Assembly (NCBI GenBank): GCA_963840445.1
Contig: CAWIZC010000006.1
Coordinates: forward strand, 248,001 to 312,000
Direction of reading: 5' to 3'
From: AWTP1-13 sp963840445
Lineage (GTDB): Bacteria > Pseudomonadota > Alphaproteobacteria > Rhizobiales > Hyphomicrobiaceae
Length of the DNA stretch: 64,000 nucleotides
Shown: positions 17,307 to 26,968 of the stretch, piece by piece
Layout of the letters: each line of letters begins with the position of its first letter
Position numbering within the stretch: the stretch's first letter is position 1
The notes under the pieces: model-generated
Told to the model about the DNA's origin: nothing
The model's database searches: none
The model's input: only the letters and a program-made list of their open reading frames with translations
Position numbers and translations under genes: made by a program

Positions 17307-18910
17307 CGGCTTCCAACCTGCGGGAGATCGAGGCGGGGCGAACGTTGCAGGCGGGGGCGCTTGGCGAGATCGCCGGCGAGTTGCATCGGCTCGGGCCGGA
17401 ACAGGCGCGCGTCCATGCTGGCGAGCTTCGGCGCGATCTTGGGCTTGAAGCCCATGCGAGCCAGCACATCCCGCTCCAGGTCGACGCCCGGCGCGATCTC
17501 GATCAGCTCGACGCCCGCGCTGCCGAGCCGGAACACCGCGCGCTCGGTGACATAGAGCACGCTCTGGCCGCGCTCGCGGCCGTAGGCGCCGCTGTAGGTG
17601 ATCTGCTCGACCGCCTTGACGAATTTGCCGGCGCCGCCATCGCGGACGATCTTCAGCCGGCCATCGACGCAGGCCATCTCGCTCTTGCCGGCGCTGAACG
17701 TGCCGCTGAAGATCACGCTCTTGGCGTTCTGGCTGATGTTGATGAAGCCGCCCGGGCCGATGATGCGCCCGCCGAAGCGGCTGACGTTGACGTTGCCGGC
17801 CTCGTCGGCCTCGGCAAAAGACAGGAATGCCAGGTCGAGCCCGCCGCCGTCGTAGAAGTCGAACTGATAGGGCTGGTCGACCATGGCCGAAAAGTTGCGC
17901 GAGGCGCCAGCCTCGTTGCCGGACGCCGGTGCGCCGCCGATCAGGCCCTGCTCGTTGGTGAGACAGATCTCGTCGAGCACGTTCTCTTCCGCCGCGACGT
18001 TGGCGATGCCGGTGGAGATGCCGGAGCCGAGATTGCAGACGGCACCCGGAAACAGCTCCATGGCCGCACGCCGCGCGATGATCTTGCGGGGGTTGAGCGG
18101 CAGCACGGGTATGTCGGACAGCGGCACCATCAGCTCGCCGGCATAGGCCGGGCTGTAATAGGTCTCGTAGGTCTGGCGCTGCTCCGGCTCCACCACTACG
18201 AGGTCGACCAGGATGCCCGGCACCTTCACCTGCTTGGCCGGCAGCGTGCCGCGCTTGGCCATGCGCTTGACCTGCACGATGACGACGCCGCCGCAGCGCC
18301 GCGTTGCCTGCGCCTGCGACAGCATCTCGCCGAAGATCGCCTCCTGCTCCATCGTCACGTTGCCGTCCTCGTCGGCGGTGGTGCCACGCAGGAAGCACAC
18401 GTCGAAGTGCATGGGCTTGAAGAACAGGTAGTCCTGGCCGCGAAAGTCGACGAGTTCGACCAGGTCCTCGGTCGCGCACTTGCTCTGCCGTCCGCCGCCA
18501 TGGCGCGGATCGACGAAGGTATGCAGCCCGGTTTGCGTCAGCAGACCTGGCCTACCGGCGGCAATCTCGCGCATCAGCTGCGACAGCGCACCCTGCGGCA
18601 ACGTGTAGCCTTCGATCTGGTCGGCGATCGCCATGTCGGAAATCTTCGGCGAGTTGACGAAGGTGCCGCACACGATGCGCTTGAGCAGATCCTGATGCGC
18701 GAAATGGCCAGCGCCGAGATTGGTGCCGTCGCCGAGACCCACCGGATGCACGGCGGTGATGTTGCGCGGCTCGCGCTCGGCGAGGAACCGCCGCTCCAGT
18801 GCCGCCATCAGCTCCTCCGGAACGGCATGGCCGCCGCCCGAGCCACCCACCAGCAGGGTGTCGCCGGAGCGAATGACGCGGACCGCCTCGTCCGCCGTTA
18901 CACGTTGCAC
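17303..18910 (-). CDS. Family I CoA-transferase, acetate/propionate CoA-transferase (YdiF) type
   Basis: About 535 aa, a fused alpha-beta family I CoA-transferase that exchanges CoA between acyl-CoA and a free acid through a glutamyl-CoA intermediate. LVGGSGGGHAVPEELMAAL near the start, VNSPKISDM, and GTFVDPR-like TFVDPRHGGG match YdiF. NEQGLIGGAPA (second half) carries the expected catalytic Glu. GTG at 18910 is preferred because GGAGG lies 5 nt upstream; an in-frame GTG at 18940 has no such site. It is coupled to the GFA-family gene. Substrate specificity is not readable. Confidence 0.9.
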   Translation of the reverse strand: MQRVTADEAVRVIRSGDTLLVGGSGGGHAVPEELMAALERRFLAEREPRNITAVHPVGLGDGTNLGAGHFAHQDLLKRIVCGTFVNSPKISDMAIADQIEGYTLPQGALSQLMREIAAGRPGLLTQTGLHTFVDPRHGGGRQSKCATEDLVELVDFRGQDYLFFKPMHFDVCFLRGTTADEDGNVTMEQEAIFGEMLSQAQATRRCGGVVIVQVKRMAKRGTLPAKQVKVPGILVDLVVVEPEQRQTYETYYSPAYAGELMVPLSDIPVLPLNPRKIIARRAAMELFPGAVCNLGSGISTGIANVAAEENVLDEICLTNEQGLIGGAPASGNEAGASRNFSAMVDQPYQFDFYDGGGLDLAFLSFAEADEAGNVNVSRFGGRIIGPGGFINISQNAKSVIFSGTFSAGKSEMACVDGRLKIVRDGGAGKFVKAVEQITYSGAYGRERGQSVLYVTERAVFRLGSAGVELIEIAPGVDLERDVLARMGFKPKIAPKLASMDARLFRPEPMQLAGDLAKRPRLQRSPRLDLPQVGSR

Positions 18911-19045
18911 TGCATCCTCCCAGTCTGTGTCTTGCGCCACCGCGTTCGTGGTGACTGCGCTTTATATTCCAACTACGATGTCCGCGACGACAAGCCAAGA
19001 CGTCCGCAGGAAGCAGCGTCTTTCGCGGAGCAGCAGGGAGCAGTC

Positions 19046-19814
19046 ATGACCAAGGAGATCGCTTTCACGGTGGCCGATTTCGTCGCCGAAATCGTGCTCA
19101 ACCGGCCGGAAAAGCACAACGCCGTCACGCCGGCGATGGCGGCTGCCCTGCAGGAGGCGTGCGCGGCCGCCGACCGTGACGAGGCGGTGCGGGTGGTGCT
19201 GATCAAGGGAGCGGGCGAGCGCGCCTTTTCCTCCGGCAGCGACCTCAACTCGCTCGCCGAGTATCCGAGCGCGTGGAGCTTCCGCAACCGCGTGATCTAC
19301 GAGGTCGACCATCCGCAACATCAAGAAGCCCGTGATCGCGGCCTTGAAGGGCTGGGTGCTGGGCGGTGGCGCCGAGATGGCGCTGGCCGCCGACCTGCGC
19401 GTCGCCGGCCGCAGCATCAAGATGGGCTTTCCCGAGGTGAAACGCGGCTGGGTCGGCGGCGGCGGGGCCTCGCAGATGCTGCCGCGCATCGTTGGTTACG
19501 GCCAGGCCATGCGCCTGCTGGTAACCGGCGAGCCGGTCGACGCGGCGGAAGCCTATCGCCTCGGCCTCGTCGAGTTCCTGGTCGATGACGCCGAGGTCGA
19601 GCCGACCGCACGCGCGTTGTGCAAGCAGATCGCCGGCTACAGCCCGGTCGCCACGCAATCGGTGAAGGCGGCGGCACGCATGGCGCTGTCGTCGTCGCTG
19701 GAAGCCGGGCTGCGCTACGAGAACGAGATGAACACGCTGTGCTTCTCGGCCGGCGATCACATGGAGGGCATCAACGCCTTCCGCGAGCGCCGCACCGCGG
19801 AGTTCCGTCGATGA
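19046..19814 (+). pseudogene. Enoyl-CoA hydratase/isomerase, interrupted by a +1 frameshift
   Basis: Crotonase-family protein, about 255 aa once corrected. The first part (19046 to about 19300) holds VLNRPEKHNAVTPAM and the oxyanion-hole segment GAGERAFSSGSDL. The second part, in the next frame, starts about 19305 with IRNIKKPVIAALKGWVLGGG and has MGFPEVKRGWVGGGGA with the family Glu, ending FRERRTAEFRR. One extra base near 19290-19312 separates them; the span of 769 nt is a multiple of three plus one. The ATG at 19046 has GGGAG upstream. Its stop overlaps the next gene's start (ATGA). It is probably a hydratase in acyl-CoA breakdown, near the CoA-transferase. Confidence 0.85.
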
Positions 19815-20840
19815 GCAAGCATCGAGTGGGCGTCGTCGGCTTAGGGATGGCGCTCAAGCCGCATCTGCAGAGCCTGGAGGAGCTCGGCGACCGCGTCGAG
19901 ATCGCGGCCTGCTTCACGCCGAGCGCAGAGCGCCGTAAGGCGCTTCGCCGCGAGCAGCAAGCATCGCGTGGTGGATGATCTCGCGCCCATCCTGTCCGAC
20001 CGCAGCATCGACGTGGTGTTCGTACTGACCCCGCCGATGGCGCATCTGGAGCTGGTGGAACGCTGTGCGGCGGCCGGCAAGCATGTGCTGCTCGAGAAAC
20101 CGATCGACGTCTCGAGCGAGCGGGCCCGCCGTGCGGTCGGCGCGATGGACAAGGCCGGCCGCAAGTTCGCGATCATGCTGCAGCATCGCTTCCGCGCCGC
20201 CTCCCAGCAGCTCGCCAAGGCCGTGCGGGCCGGCGAGCTTGGCCCGCTCGTTTCGGGCTGTGCCTCGATCCGCTGGTGGCGCACGCCGGAGTACTTCGCC
20301 CAGCCCGGACGCGGCATGAAGGCTCGCGACGGCGGCGGCGTGCTGATCACACAGGCGATCCACACCCTCGACCTGTTCCAGAGCCTGGGCGGGCCGATCG
20401 CCAAGGTGGCGGCGTTCGCCAAGACCTCGCCGCTGCGCAAGATCGACACCGAGGACATCGTCGGCGCGGGCATCGAGTTCGCCAACGGCGCGGTCGGCAC
20501 CATCGATGCCACCACGGTTGCCTATCCGGGCTTTCCCGAGCGCATCGAGCTCTGCGGCGAGACGGGCACGGCGGTGCTCGCCGCCGAGACGCTCGATTTC
20601 TATTTCAAGGACGGCCGGCACGTGCACCACGAGGGGGCAGTGTCGAAAAGCGGCGGCGCCGATCCGATGGCCTTCGCCAACGATGCGCACAAGGCGCTGA
20701 TCGTCGACTTCCTCGACGCCATCGATGCCAACCGCGAGCCGACCACCAGCGGCCGCGAGGCCCTCAAGGTGCACCTGCTGATCGAAGCAATGCTGCGCTC
20801 GGCCGGAGAGGGCAAGGCGATCGCGGTTCCAACCGCATAG
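19811..20840 (+). pseudogene. Gfo/Idh/MocA-family oxidoreductase, interrupted by a +1 frameshift
   Basis: NAD(P)-dependent sugar- or polyol-type dehydrogenase, about 342 aa after correction. The Rossmann start VGVVGLGMALKPHL lies in the first frame. After about 19936-19944 the coding shifts forward one base and continues through VFVLTPPMAHLELVERC, GKHVLLEKPIDVSS (the conserved EKP), the substrate-domain segment GGGVLITQAIHTLDLFQ, and a normal C-terminus. The length is three-n plus one. The start ATG 19811 overlaps the enoyl-CoA hydratase stop (ATGA). No substrate is inferable. Confidence 0.85.
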
Positions 20841-20884
20841 GGCCCTTGCGACCCGCGTCGAACCGGAGCCGGCAGCCACGACCC

Positions 20885-20945
20885 AGTGCTGAGCTTGTCG
20901 AAGCACGGCATTGCCTGACTCGTCCGCCCTTCGACAGGCTCAGGG
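20885..20945. repeat. Dispersed intergenic repeat, copy 2 of 3
   Basis: AGTGCTGAGCTTGTCGAAGC through CTTCGACAGGCTCAGGG, same orientation as the copy at 7647-7708, with a few substitutions in the central spacer. Confidence 0.85.
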
Positions 20946-21019
20946 CTGGGGTCTGCTTCTGTATGAATGCCCGCGCTGCCAACTTGCAGAGCGGCGCGCG
21001 CGCCTCTACATGGCTGCCC

Positions 21020-21691
21020 ATGTGCGGACGCATCATCCAGAGCGGCTTCGGCGCCATGAAGATCCAGATGGGGACGCCCGATGATCCCCGCATCTGGAAG
21101 CCCCGCTACAACGGCGCACCTTCGCAGGACCTGGTCGTGATCCGGCGCCATCCCAAGACAGGCGAGACCCAGCCCGACATGCTGCGCTGGGGGCTGATCC
21201 CCTATTGGGTGAAGGAGGCCAATCCGAAGACGAAGCCCATCAATGCAACCGCCGAGCGGGTGGCGAGCGCGCCGATGTTCAAGGCCGCCTACGCAAAGCG
21301 GCGCTGCATCGTGCCGGTCAACGGCTTCTTCGAGTGGAAGGCCGTCAAGGGCGCCAAGACCAGGCAGCCGTACGCCATCGCCATGCAGGACGACAGTCCG
21401 TTCGCGCTGGCCGGCATCTGGGAGAACTGGCAGCACCCCGAGACGAAGGAGTGGGTGCGCACCTTCTGCATCATCACCACGACCGCCAATGAGCTGGTCG
21501 GGCAAATCCATGACCGCATGCCGGTGATCATTGCCCCCGAGAGCTACGAACGCTGGCTCGCCAACATCGAGCCCGACCCGCGCGACCTGCTGGTACCCTA
21601 TCCGTCAGCGGACATGAAGATGTGGCCCATCTCGACGCGCGTGAACAAGCCCGACCACGACGATGCGGATTTGCTGACGCCAGTGTCGTGA
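21020..21691 (+). CDS. SRAP (SOS response-associated peptidase, YedK/HMCES) family protein
   Basis: 223-aa protein that forms a thiazolidine cross-link with abasic sites in single-stranded DNA, shielding them from breakage. The essential Cys is residue 2 (MCGRII), which fixes the start at ATG 21020: the initiator Met must be removed to expose Cys. RYNGAPSQ (about 31-38), the ERVASAPMF and RRCIVPVNGFFEWK (about 95-108) segments and the active-site His in IHDRMPVII (about 163-171) are all present, so the protein looks intact. It is monocistronic, downstream of a repeat. Confidence 0.93.
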   Translation: MCGRIIQSGFGAMKIQMGTPDDPRIWKPRYNGAPSQDLVVIRRHPKTGETQPDMLRWGLIPYWVKEANPKTKPINATAERVASAPMFKAAYAKRRCIVPVNGFFEWKAVKGAKTRQPYAIAMQDDSPFALAGIWENWQHPETKEWVRTFCIITTTANELVGQIHDRMPVIIAPESYERWLANIEPDPRDLLVPYPSADMKMWPISTRVNKPDHDDADLLTPVS

Positions 21692-21838
21692 GCGAGGTTA
21701 TTCGCGCAATCGATCCCGCCATAGCGACCGGCGGCGTTGCCGCCCATCGCAATATCCCCTGCATTCTGCAGCCGTCGGATTCTCGCTCGCCGTCGCTGCT
21801 GTACAATGGCCCGGCGAATGACAGATCAGGAGCGGGCC

Positions 21839-22631
21839 ATGATGCAGTCCTATTCCGTAAACGGCGTGCGGATGGATCTGGACACGGGCGAAGCCATTCA
21901 GCAACAGATGGCCCTCGGCGCCTATGAGCCAACCGAAAGCGCTTGGGTGCGGCGGCATCTCGGTCCGGGATCGGTGTTTGTCGACGTCGGTGCCAATTTC
22001 GGGTGGTTCACGACGCTTGCCCTGTCCCGAGTTCGGCAGGCGTGGACACGTGTTCGCGTTCGAGCCTAGCCCGGTCGCCTTCGCTACGCTGACGCGGGCC
22101 CTTGGAAGCCACAGCAATGTCACCCTGATCAATGCGGCGGTGGGGCGCGAGCCTGGAGAAATTACCATCTATCTGCCCAACAGCGGGCCGGTGCACTCAC
22201 CCAGCGTTTTCGCAACTGCCGGCGACTTCCGTGGCCAGCGCGTGCCCCTTACCTCACTGGATCGATGCGATGCGCTCAAAGAGGTGCCGGTCATCGACAT
22301 GGTGAAGATTGATGTCGAAGGCTCGGAGCCGGACGTCGTCGAGGGTATGAGAGACCTGATCGCCGCCGACCGTATTCGGCGAGTGCTCTGCGAGTTCAAT
22401 TCGGGGTGGCTCAACGAGAACAACACCTCGGTGGACCAACTCGCCGATCAGTTTCGAGACCTGGACTTTGAAATCGAAACGAGTACGCCCTGGCAGACCG
22501 GACCGACCAGCGACGGCGGGCAGTTCCATGTCCAAGACGTGCTGTATCGTCATCGCAGTGCGCCTCGCGCCAATCGCTATTTCGCCGGGGCGCGAGCGCT
22601 GTTCGACCGCGCGCTAGGGCGTTTGCATTAA
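21839..22631 (+). pseudogene. FkbM-family SAM-dependent methyltransferase, interrupted by a +1 frameshift
   Basis: O-methyltransferase of the FkbM type, about 263 aa corrected, usually acting on sugars of surface glycans or lipids. FVDVGANFGWFTTLAL (SAM motif I, about 43-58) lies in the first frame. FAFEPSPVAFATL (motif II), PLTSLDRCD and IDMVKIDVEGSEPDVVEGM lie in the next frame. The join is at about 22029-22045; the local run GAGTTCGG looks like GAGTCGG with one extra T. Span is three-n plus one. The ATG at 21839 has AGGAG 6 nt upstream; ATG 21842 also fits. Confidence 0.83.
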
Positions 22632-22644
22632 GTCGAAGGGGAGC

Positions 22645-23826
22645 TTGTGCGAGCCGTGCATTGATTGGCTATGGCGACAAGGAACTCCGCGAATTCGGAT
22701 CCTCTACTTTACCATCGTCGACATTGGCCGAGTCGACAACGGCGGCGGGCTGGTGTGCAGAAACCATGCTGCGGGCATTGCCGAAACCTCACGCGTTGCC
22801 CTCACCATTTGCAATGTCGGCCCCCCCACACAACGGGCAGCGAGTGAAGCCTTTGCGCGACAGATAGGCGCTGACTTCCGGTTTCTCGAACTCGACCCGT
22901 CTGCCCCGCTGCCTGAAATTGGCTCGGCCTTCATATTCGAGCGCGAAGCCGCAGCGCAGACCCGCGTGCATGGACAAGCCGCAAAGGTCATCGACGATAT
23001 CCGCCCCGATATGGTTGTTGTCGACTACCTGTTCAGTGCCCTGTACGCACCCTGCATATACCGTCGTCGCGACCTGCGGCGCATAACCATCACGTTGAAC
23101 AATGAAAGCCGCTTCTTGAAAGACCTGCCCGTGCGTCCTGGTCTTCCCATATCGCGGGCCACGATTAGGCGGCTCTGGCTCTATGAGCAGTCGGTCTATG
23201 CACGCAGCCACGCCGTCGTAGCCCTGAATGCCTCGGACGTCGCAGCGTTCCCTTGGCTCAAGCGGGTTGTGATCGCGCCGATCCTCGGGGAGAGCGCACA
23301 GTCCTGGCAGGGCGGTGATGGGAACCTGCTGTTCGTCGGCAACGCGAATCATTTCCCGAACCGCCAAGCCGTCGAGTGGCTTTGCGTCAAGCTCGCCCCA
23401 GAGTTTGCCAAGCGAAGCGCCGCGCGCATCGTTGTCGTAGGAGCCGGCCCTGAAGATGTTCCCTCGGGCGTGCCGAGCAATGTCGACCTTCTTGGACTCT
23501 CGACGACGGCGACTGTCGAGCAGTTGTATCGAGGGTGTGGGCTATTTATGGCCCCGATCGCCAACAACTACGGCAGCAAGATCAAGCTGCTGCAGTGCCT
23601 ATCCTTGGGCACGCCATTTCTAGCAACCAGCAACGCGCTCACCGGCCTGCGCGACCTGGATGCGCCGCTAATCGCGCTTGACGACGCTCCCGCCGCGGCA
23701 GCAGTGGCGGCAGCCCTTCTTGAAGATCATGGCCGGCGCGCCAAGCTCAGCAAGCGTCTCAAAGCCTATCATTCACGCGCACTCGACGCGCAGCGCCAGT
23801 CGTGGCGCGACATCCTGCACAGTTAG
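22645..23826 (+). CDS. Glycosyltransferase, GT4-like
   Basis: About 393 aa. The N-terminal half has ILYFTIVDIGRVDNGGG, and the C-terminal donor-binding half has LLFVGNANHFPNRQAVEWL (about 230-248) and GSKIKLLQCLSLGTPFLATS, the pattern of GT4 glycosyltransferases of exopolysaccharide clusters. The start is doubtful: the in-frame TTG at 22645 has AAGGGGAG only a few nt upstream, whereas ATG 22671 lies in another frame and would need one base removed near 22698 to give a natural N-terminus. It belongs with the flanking methyltransferases in a small glycan-type island. Confidence 0.78.
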   Translation: MCEPCIDWLWRQGTPRIRILYFTIVDIGRVDNGGGLVCRNHAAGIAETSRVALTICNVGPPTQRAASEAFARQIGADFRFLELDPSAPLPEIGSAFIFEREAAAQTRVHGQAAKVIDDIRPDMVVVDYLFSALYAPCIYRRRDLRRITITLNNESRFLKDLPVRPGLPISRATIRRLWLYEQSVYARSHAVVALNASDVAAFPWLKRVVIAPILGESAQSWQGGDGNLLFVGNANHFPNRQAVEWLCVKLAPEFAKRSAARIVVVGAGPEDVPSGVPSNVDLLGLSTTATVEQLYRGCGLFMAPIANNYGSKIKLLQCLSLGTPFLATSNALTGLRDLDAPLIALDDAPAAAAVAAALLEDHGRRAKLSKRLKAYHSRALDAQRQSWRDILHS

Positions 23827-23877
23827 TGGCCGCAATGCCGCTGCCGGGCGTGTCGCGCCATCTTCCGGCCAACCCAT

Positions 23878-24772
23878 TCAACCAGCGCGCCGCAGCTTCG
23901 AAGTAGCGTGACGGAGCCAGTGTTTTGCGGTGATCGGAATCGCGTTTGTGAAGCTCGCCCGCTTCAACAGATCGTGGCGCGAGATGCGGGGTTCGCCCAG
24001 CTTGGTCATGTGGATGATGAACTCGTCCCACCCGGAGCTGGGGTTGCGCCCGATAGGTTCGGAGAGTTGCGCGTTGATAAGGCCCATGCCGATCACGCGG
24101 GACATCACCTCGACGAAACTGGCCGGCGTCCACACCGTGCAGTGCACATCGAGGTAGATGCCGTCGCGGTGAGACAGGGCCGCAAAATCCAAGGCCTGGC
24201 CGTCCGAGTAGTGGCGTGGTGCGGCCGCGAAGGGCTGGGAGACGTCGAACATGCGATGGTCGGGCGGGGGACGCGTGTCGTAGAAGGCCTGCGACAGGAA
24301 GTCGACGACCTGCGCGGTGGTGGGGCGGCTGGGCGCGTGCAGCCAGTTGCCGACTAGGTCCCCGAGTGTCGTCTCCCGGCGATAGTAGTCCATGCCCGTA
24401 GCGTCGGTCGGGAAGCGCCAAGGCCAGCACCGCCCCATCGTGCATGACCTCGAGGATCTGGTTCAGCCAGCCGATCGTGTCCGGCACGTGCTCCATGACG
24501 TGCGTGGCAACGCAGTAGTCGAACGCAACATGCGCGGGAATGCAGGAGCGCAGGCGCTTGCCGGGTGTCCAGACCCAATCGATGCGGGGGATCTCACGCC
24601 CGACGGACCCGGGGTTTTCGGCGGCCTTCTTGATGATGGTATCATTGTCGATGCAGTCGACGTAGCGCACATCGTGCTTGGCCTTGTCCAACAGCGCGTT
24701 GAAGTATGGCGCGATCTCGAGCCCAGTGCCCCTGAGATTGAGCGGCGCAGTCAATGCGTGCCAGCGGTCCAT
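23878..24772 (-). pseudogene. SAM-dependent methyltransferase (type 11-like), interrupted by a +1 frameshift
   Basis: About 297 aa after correction. The first frame holds GTGLEIAPYFNALLDK (SAM-binding), VRYVDCIDNDTI, FDYCVATHVMEHVPDTIGWL and LALALPDRRYG. One extra base at about 24394-24405 then shifts into MDYYRRETTLGDLVGNWLH and the remainder. Reading across gives the continuous PDRRYG-MDYYRRETTLGD pattern usual for this family of glycan-cluster methyltransferases. The ATG at 24772 has AGAGGA upstream. Span is three-n plus one. It is convergent with the glycosyltransferase gene. Confidence 0.82.
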
Positions 24773-24967
24773 GAGTTGTCCTCTTTGCGCGGACTAGGAC
24801 TTTAGCAGCATCGTCGCGCAGGGCGACGCTTGGACGCTCTGTGTCCCCACTCTTCTGCGGCATCGGTGGAAATGCCCGATGTCGGATACGGAATGCATGA
24901 TGAGGTCCGTCTCATGAATCGGAAGCTTGGCTGAGCCACAAGAGAGAGAGGGAAGGACAGCGCTCCG

Positions 24968-25948
24968 CTACCCCGGCGCTTGCGCCATCTGCTCGGCATA
25001 GTGGCACGCGACCTGCCGGTCTTTGACGAGCCGCAGTTGCGGCCGTTCTGCGCGGCAGCGATCGGTGACGTGCGGACAGCGGGTCGAGAATACGCAGCCG
25101 ACGGGTACGTTGAAGGGCGACGGCAGTTCGCCTTTGAGCACAATGCGCGGCCTTTTCCTGCCGGTCGTGTCCGGCGTGCTGGCCAGTAGCGCCTGTGTGT
25201 AGGGATGCAGTGGCAGCTCGAACAGCGATTGCTTGCGGCCCTGCTCCACAGCGACGCCGAGGTAGAGCACGAGCACATCGTGGGCGATATGGCGGACGAC
25301 GCCCAGGTCGTGCGAGATGAAGAGATAGGCCACCTGCGTGTCGCGCTGCAGATCGGCCAGCAGGTTCAGCACTTGCGCCTGGATCGAGACATCGAGCGCG
25401 GACACCGGCTCGTCGGCCACCACAAGCTTGGGCTGCAGCATGAGCGCACGCGCAATGGCGATGCGCTGCCGCTGCCCGCCCGAGAACATGTGCGGAAACC
25501 GTGCGTAGTGCTCAGGCCGCAACCCCACCCGGGTCATCATCGCCATCGCCTTGGCGCGCCGCTCCTCGCGGCTGAGGTCGGTGTTGATGGCCAGCGGCTC
25601 CTCGAGGATCGCCCCGACCTTCTTGCGTGGGTTGAGCGAGCCGAAGGGGTTCTGGAATACGAACTGCACCAGCCGCCGCAACTTGGTGGCGGTACCCGCG
25701 GGCGGCGTCACCGCATCGATGCCTTCCAGCGTGAGCTTGCCTTGCGCCGGACGCTCGATCAGACCCACCATGCGGCCGAGCGTCGACTTGCCCGAGCCCG
25801 ATTCGCCCACCACCGCCAGCGTCTGGCCCGAGGCGATGTCGAAGGACACGCCGCGCACGGCGGTCAGCAAATCGGGTGCCCGAAACGGCCCGCGGCGCAG
25901 GGAATAGATCTGCACTAGGTCGCGGGCCGAAACGAGTGGCTCGGTCAT
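24968..25948 (-). CDS. dppF: Dipeptide/oligopeptide ABC transporter ATPase, DppF/OppF type
   Basis: 326-aa ATPase. Walker A GESGSGKST (about 49-57), FQNPFGSLNPRK with the Q-loop (about 99-110), signature MFSGGQRQRI (about 155-164), Walker B LVVADEPVSALD and the H-loop ISHDLGVV. The C-terminal oligopeptide-transporter extension has GCVFSTRCPHVTDRC, with cysteines that in some relatives bind a 4Fe-4S cluster. It is the last gene of the dpp operon; its ATG overlaps the dppD stop (ATGA). It powers uptake with DppD. Confidence 0.94.
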   Translation of the reverse strand: MTEPLVSARDLVQIYSLRRGPFRAPDLLTAVRGVSFDIASGQTLAVVGESGSGKSTLGRMVGLIERPAQGKLTLEGIDAVTPPAGTATKLRRLVQFVFQNPFGSLNPRKKVGAILEEPLAINTDLSREERRAKAMAMMTRVGLRPEHYARFPHMFSGGQRQRIAIARALMLQPKLVVADEPVSALDVSIQAQVLNLLADLQRDTQVAYLFISHDLGVVRHIAHDVLVLYLGVAVEQGRKQSLFELPLHPYTQALLASTPDTTGRKRPRIVLKGELPSPFNVPVGCVFSTRCPHVTDRCRAERPQLRLVKDRQVACHYAEQMAQAPG

Positions 25949-26964
25949 GGCACGACCGTAACGCCGACCGGGCTGTCCGCGGCCATGTGTTCCTCGCGCT
26001 GCGCATCGCCGAGCGGATAGTGGCAGCGGATGCGGCCTCCCTGCCAGGCGCGCAATTCAGGCTGCGTCCGGCGAGAGTGCTCCGTGGCGTACTGGCAGCG
26101 CGGGCTGAACAGGCAGCCGGACGGGCGATCGAAAGCACCTGGCACGACGCCTGGAATGGTGACCAGCCGCTCGTGCTCGGCGCTGCGCTCGGGCAGCGAG
26201 GCAAGTAGCGCCGCAGTATAGGGGTGTTGCGGAGCCGCAAACAGCGAGGCGGCGTCGCGCTCCTCCATGATCTGGCCGGCATACATCACGACCACTCGGT
26301 GCGCCATTTCGGCGATCACGCCCATGTTGTGGCTGATCAGCACCAAAGCCATGCCACGCTCGCGCTGCAGGGTGCGCAGCAGATCCAGGATCTGGGCCTG
26401 GATCGTTACGTCGAGGGCCGTGGTCGGCTCGTCGGCGATGAGCAGGCGTGGCGTGCAGGCGATCGCCATGGCGATCATCACGCGCTGGCTCATGCCGCCG
26501 GACAGCTGGTGTGGGAAGGCGCTGAGGCGGCTCTCGGGAGCCGGAATTCCCACCCGCTCCAGCAACTCGATGGCGCGCAAGCGCGCCTTTCTCTTATCCA
26601 GGCCCTCGTGCAGCTTCAGCGTCTCGGTGAGTTGAAATCCCACGGTGAAGCAGGGATTGAGGCTGGTCTGCGGGTCCTGGAAGATCATGGCCACGTCCTT
26701 GCCCGTGAGCTGGCGCCGCTCGGCGTCGCTCAGGGTGCGCAGGTCGCGGCCGTCGAAGGCGAGGCGCTCGGCGCGCACGCGGCCAGGAAAGGGCACCAGC
26801 CCCATCACGGCCAGCATCGTCACGCTCTTGCCCGAACCCGACTCGCCGACGATGCCAAGCACTTCGCCTTCCTCGATCTCGAGCGTCACGCCTTGCACGG
26901 CATGCAGCACCCCGCTGGCGGCAGGAAACTCGACATCGAGGTTGCGGATCTCGAGCAGCGGCAT
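25945..26964 (-). CDS. dppD: Dipeptide/oligopeptide ABC transporter ATPase, DppD/OppD type
   Basis: 339-aa ATPase with Walker A GESGSGKSV (about 41-49), FQDPQTSLNPCF (about 94-105), signature QLSGGMSQRVMIAM, Walker B LLIADEPTTALD and H-loop ISHNMGVI. The C-terminal extension GCLFSPRCQYATEHS resembles that of DppD, but the usual later Cys is replaced. The gene lies 4 bp after dppC and overlaps dppF by 4 bp. Confidence 0.94.
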   Translation of the reverse strand: MPLLEIRNLDVEFPAASGVLHAVQGVTLEIEEGEVLGIVGESGSGKSVTMLAVMGLVPFPGRVRAERLAFDGRDLRTLSDAERRQLTGKDVAMIFQDPQTSLNPCFTVGFQLTETLKLHEGLDKRKARLRAIELLERVGIPAPESRLSAFPHQLSGGMSQRVMIAMAIACTPRLLIADEPTTALDVTIQAQILDLLRTLQRERGMALVLISHNMGVIAEMAHRVVVMYAGQIMEERDAASLFAAPQHPYTAALLASLPERSAEHERLVTIPGVVPGAFDRPSGCLFSPRCQYATEHSRRTQPELRAWQGGRIRCHYPLGDAQREEHMAADSPVGVTVVP

Positions 26965-26968
26965 GGCC

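Noticed and set aside
5143..24772. Programmed +1 frameshifting as a shared mechanism
   Set aside because: The junctions show no common slippery codon or stop context, and the affected families are not known for frameshifting; insertion error is simpler.
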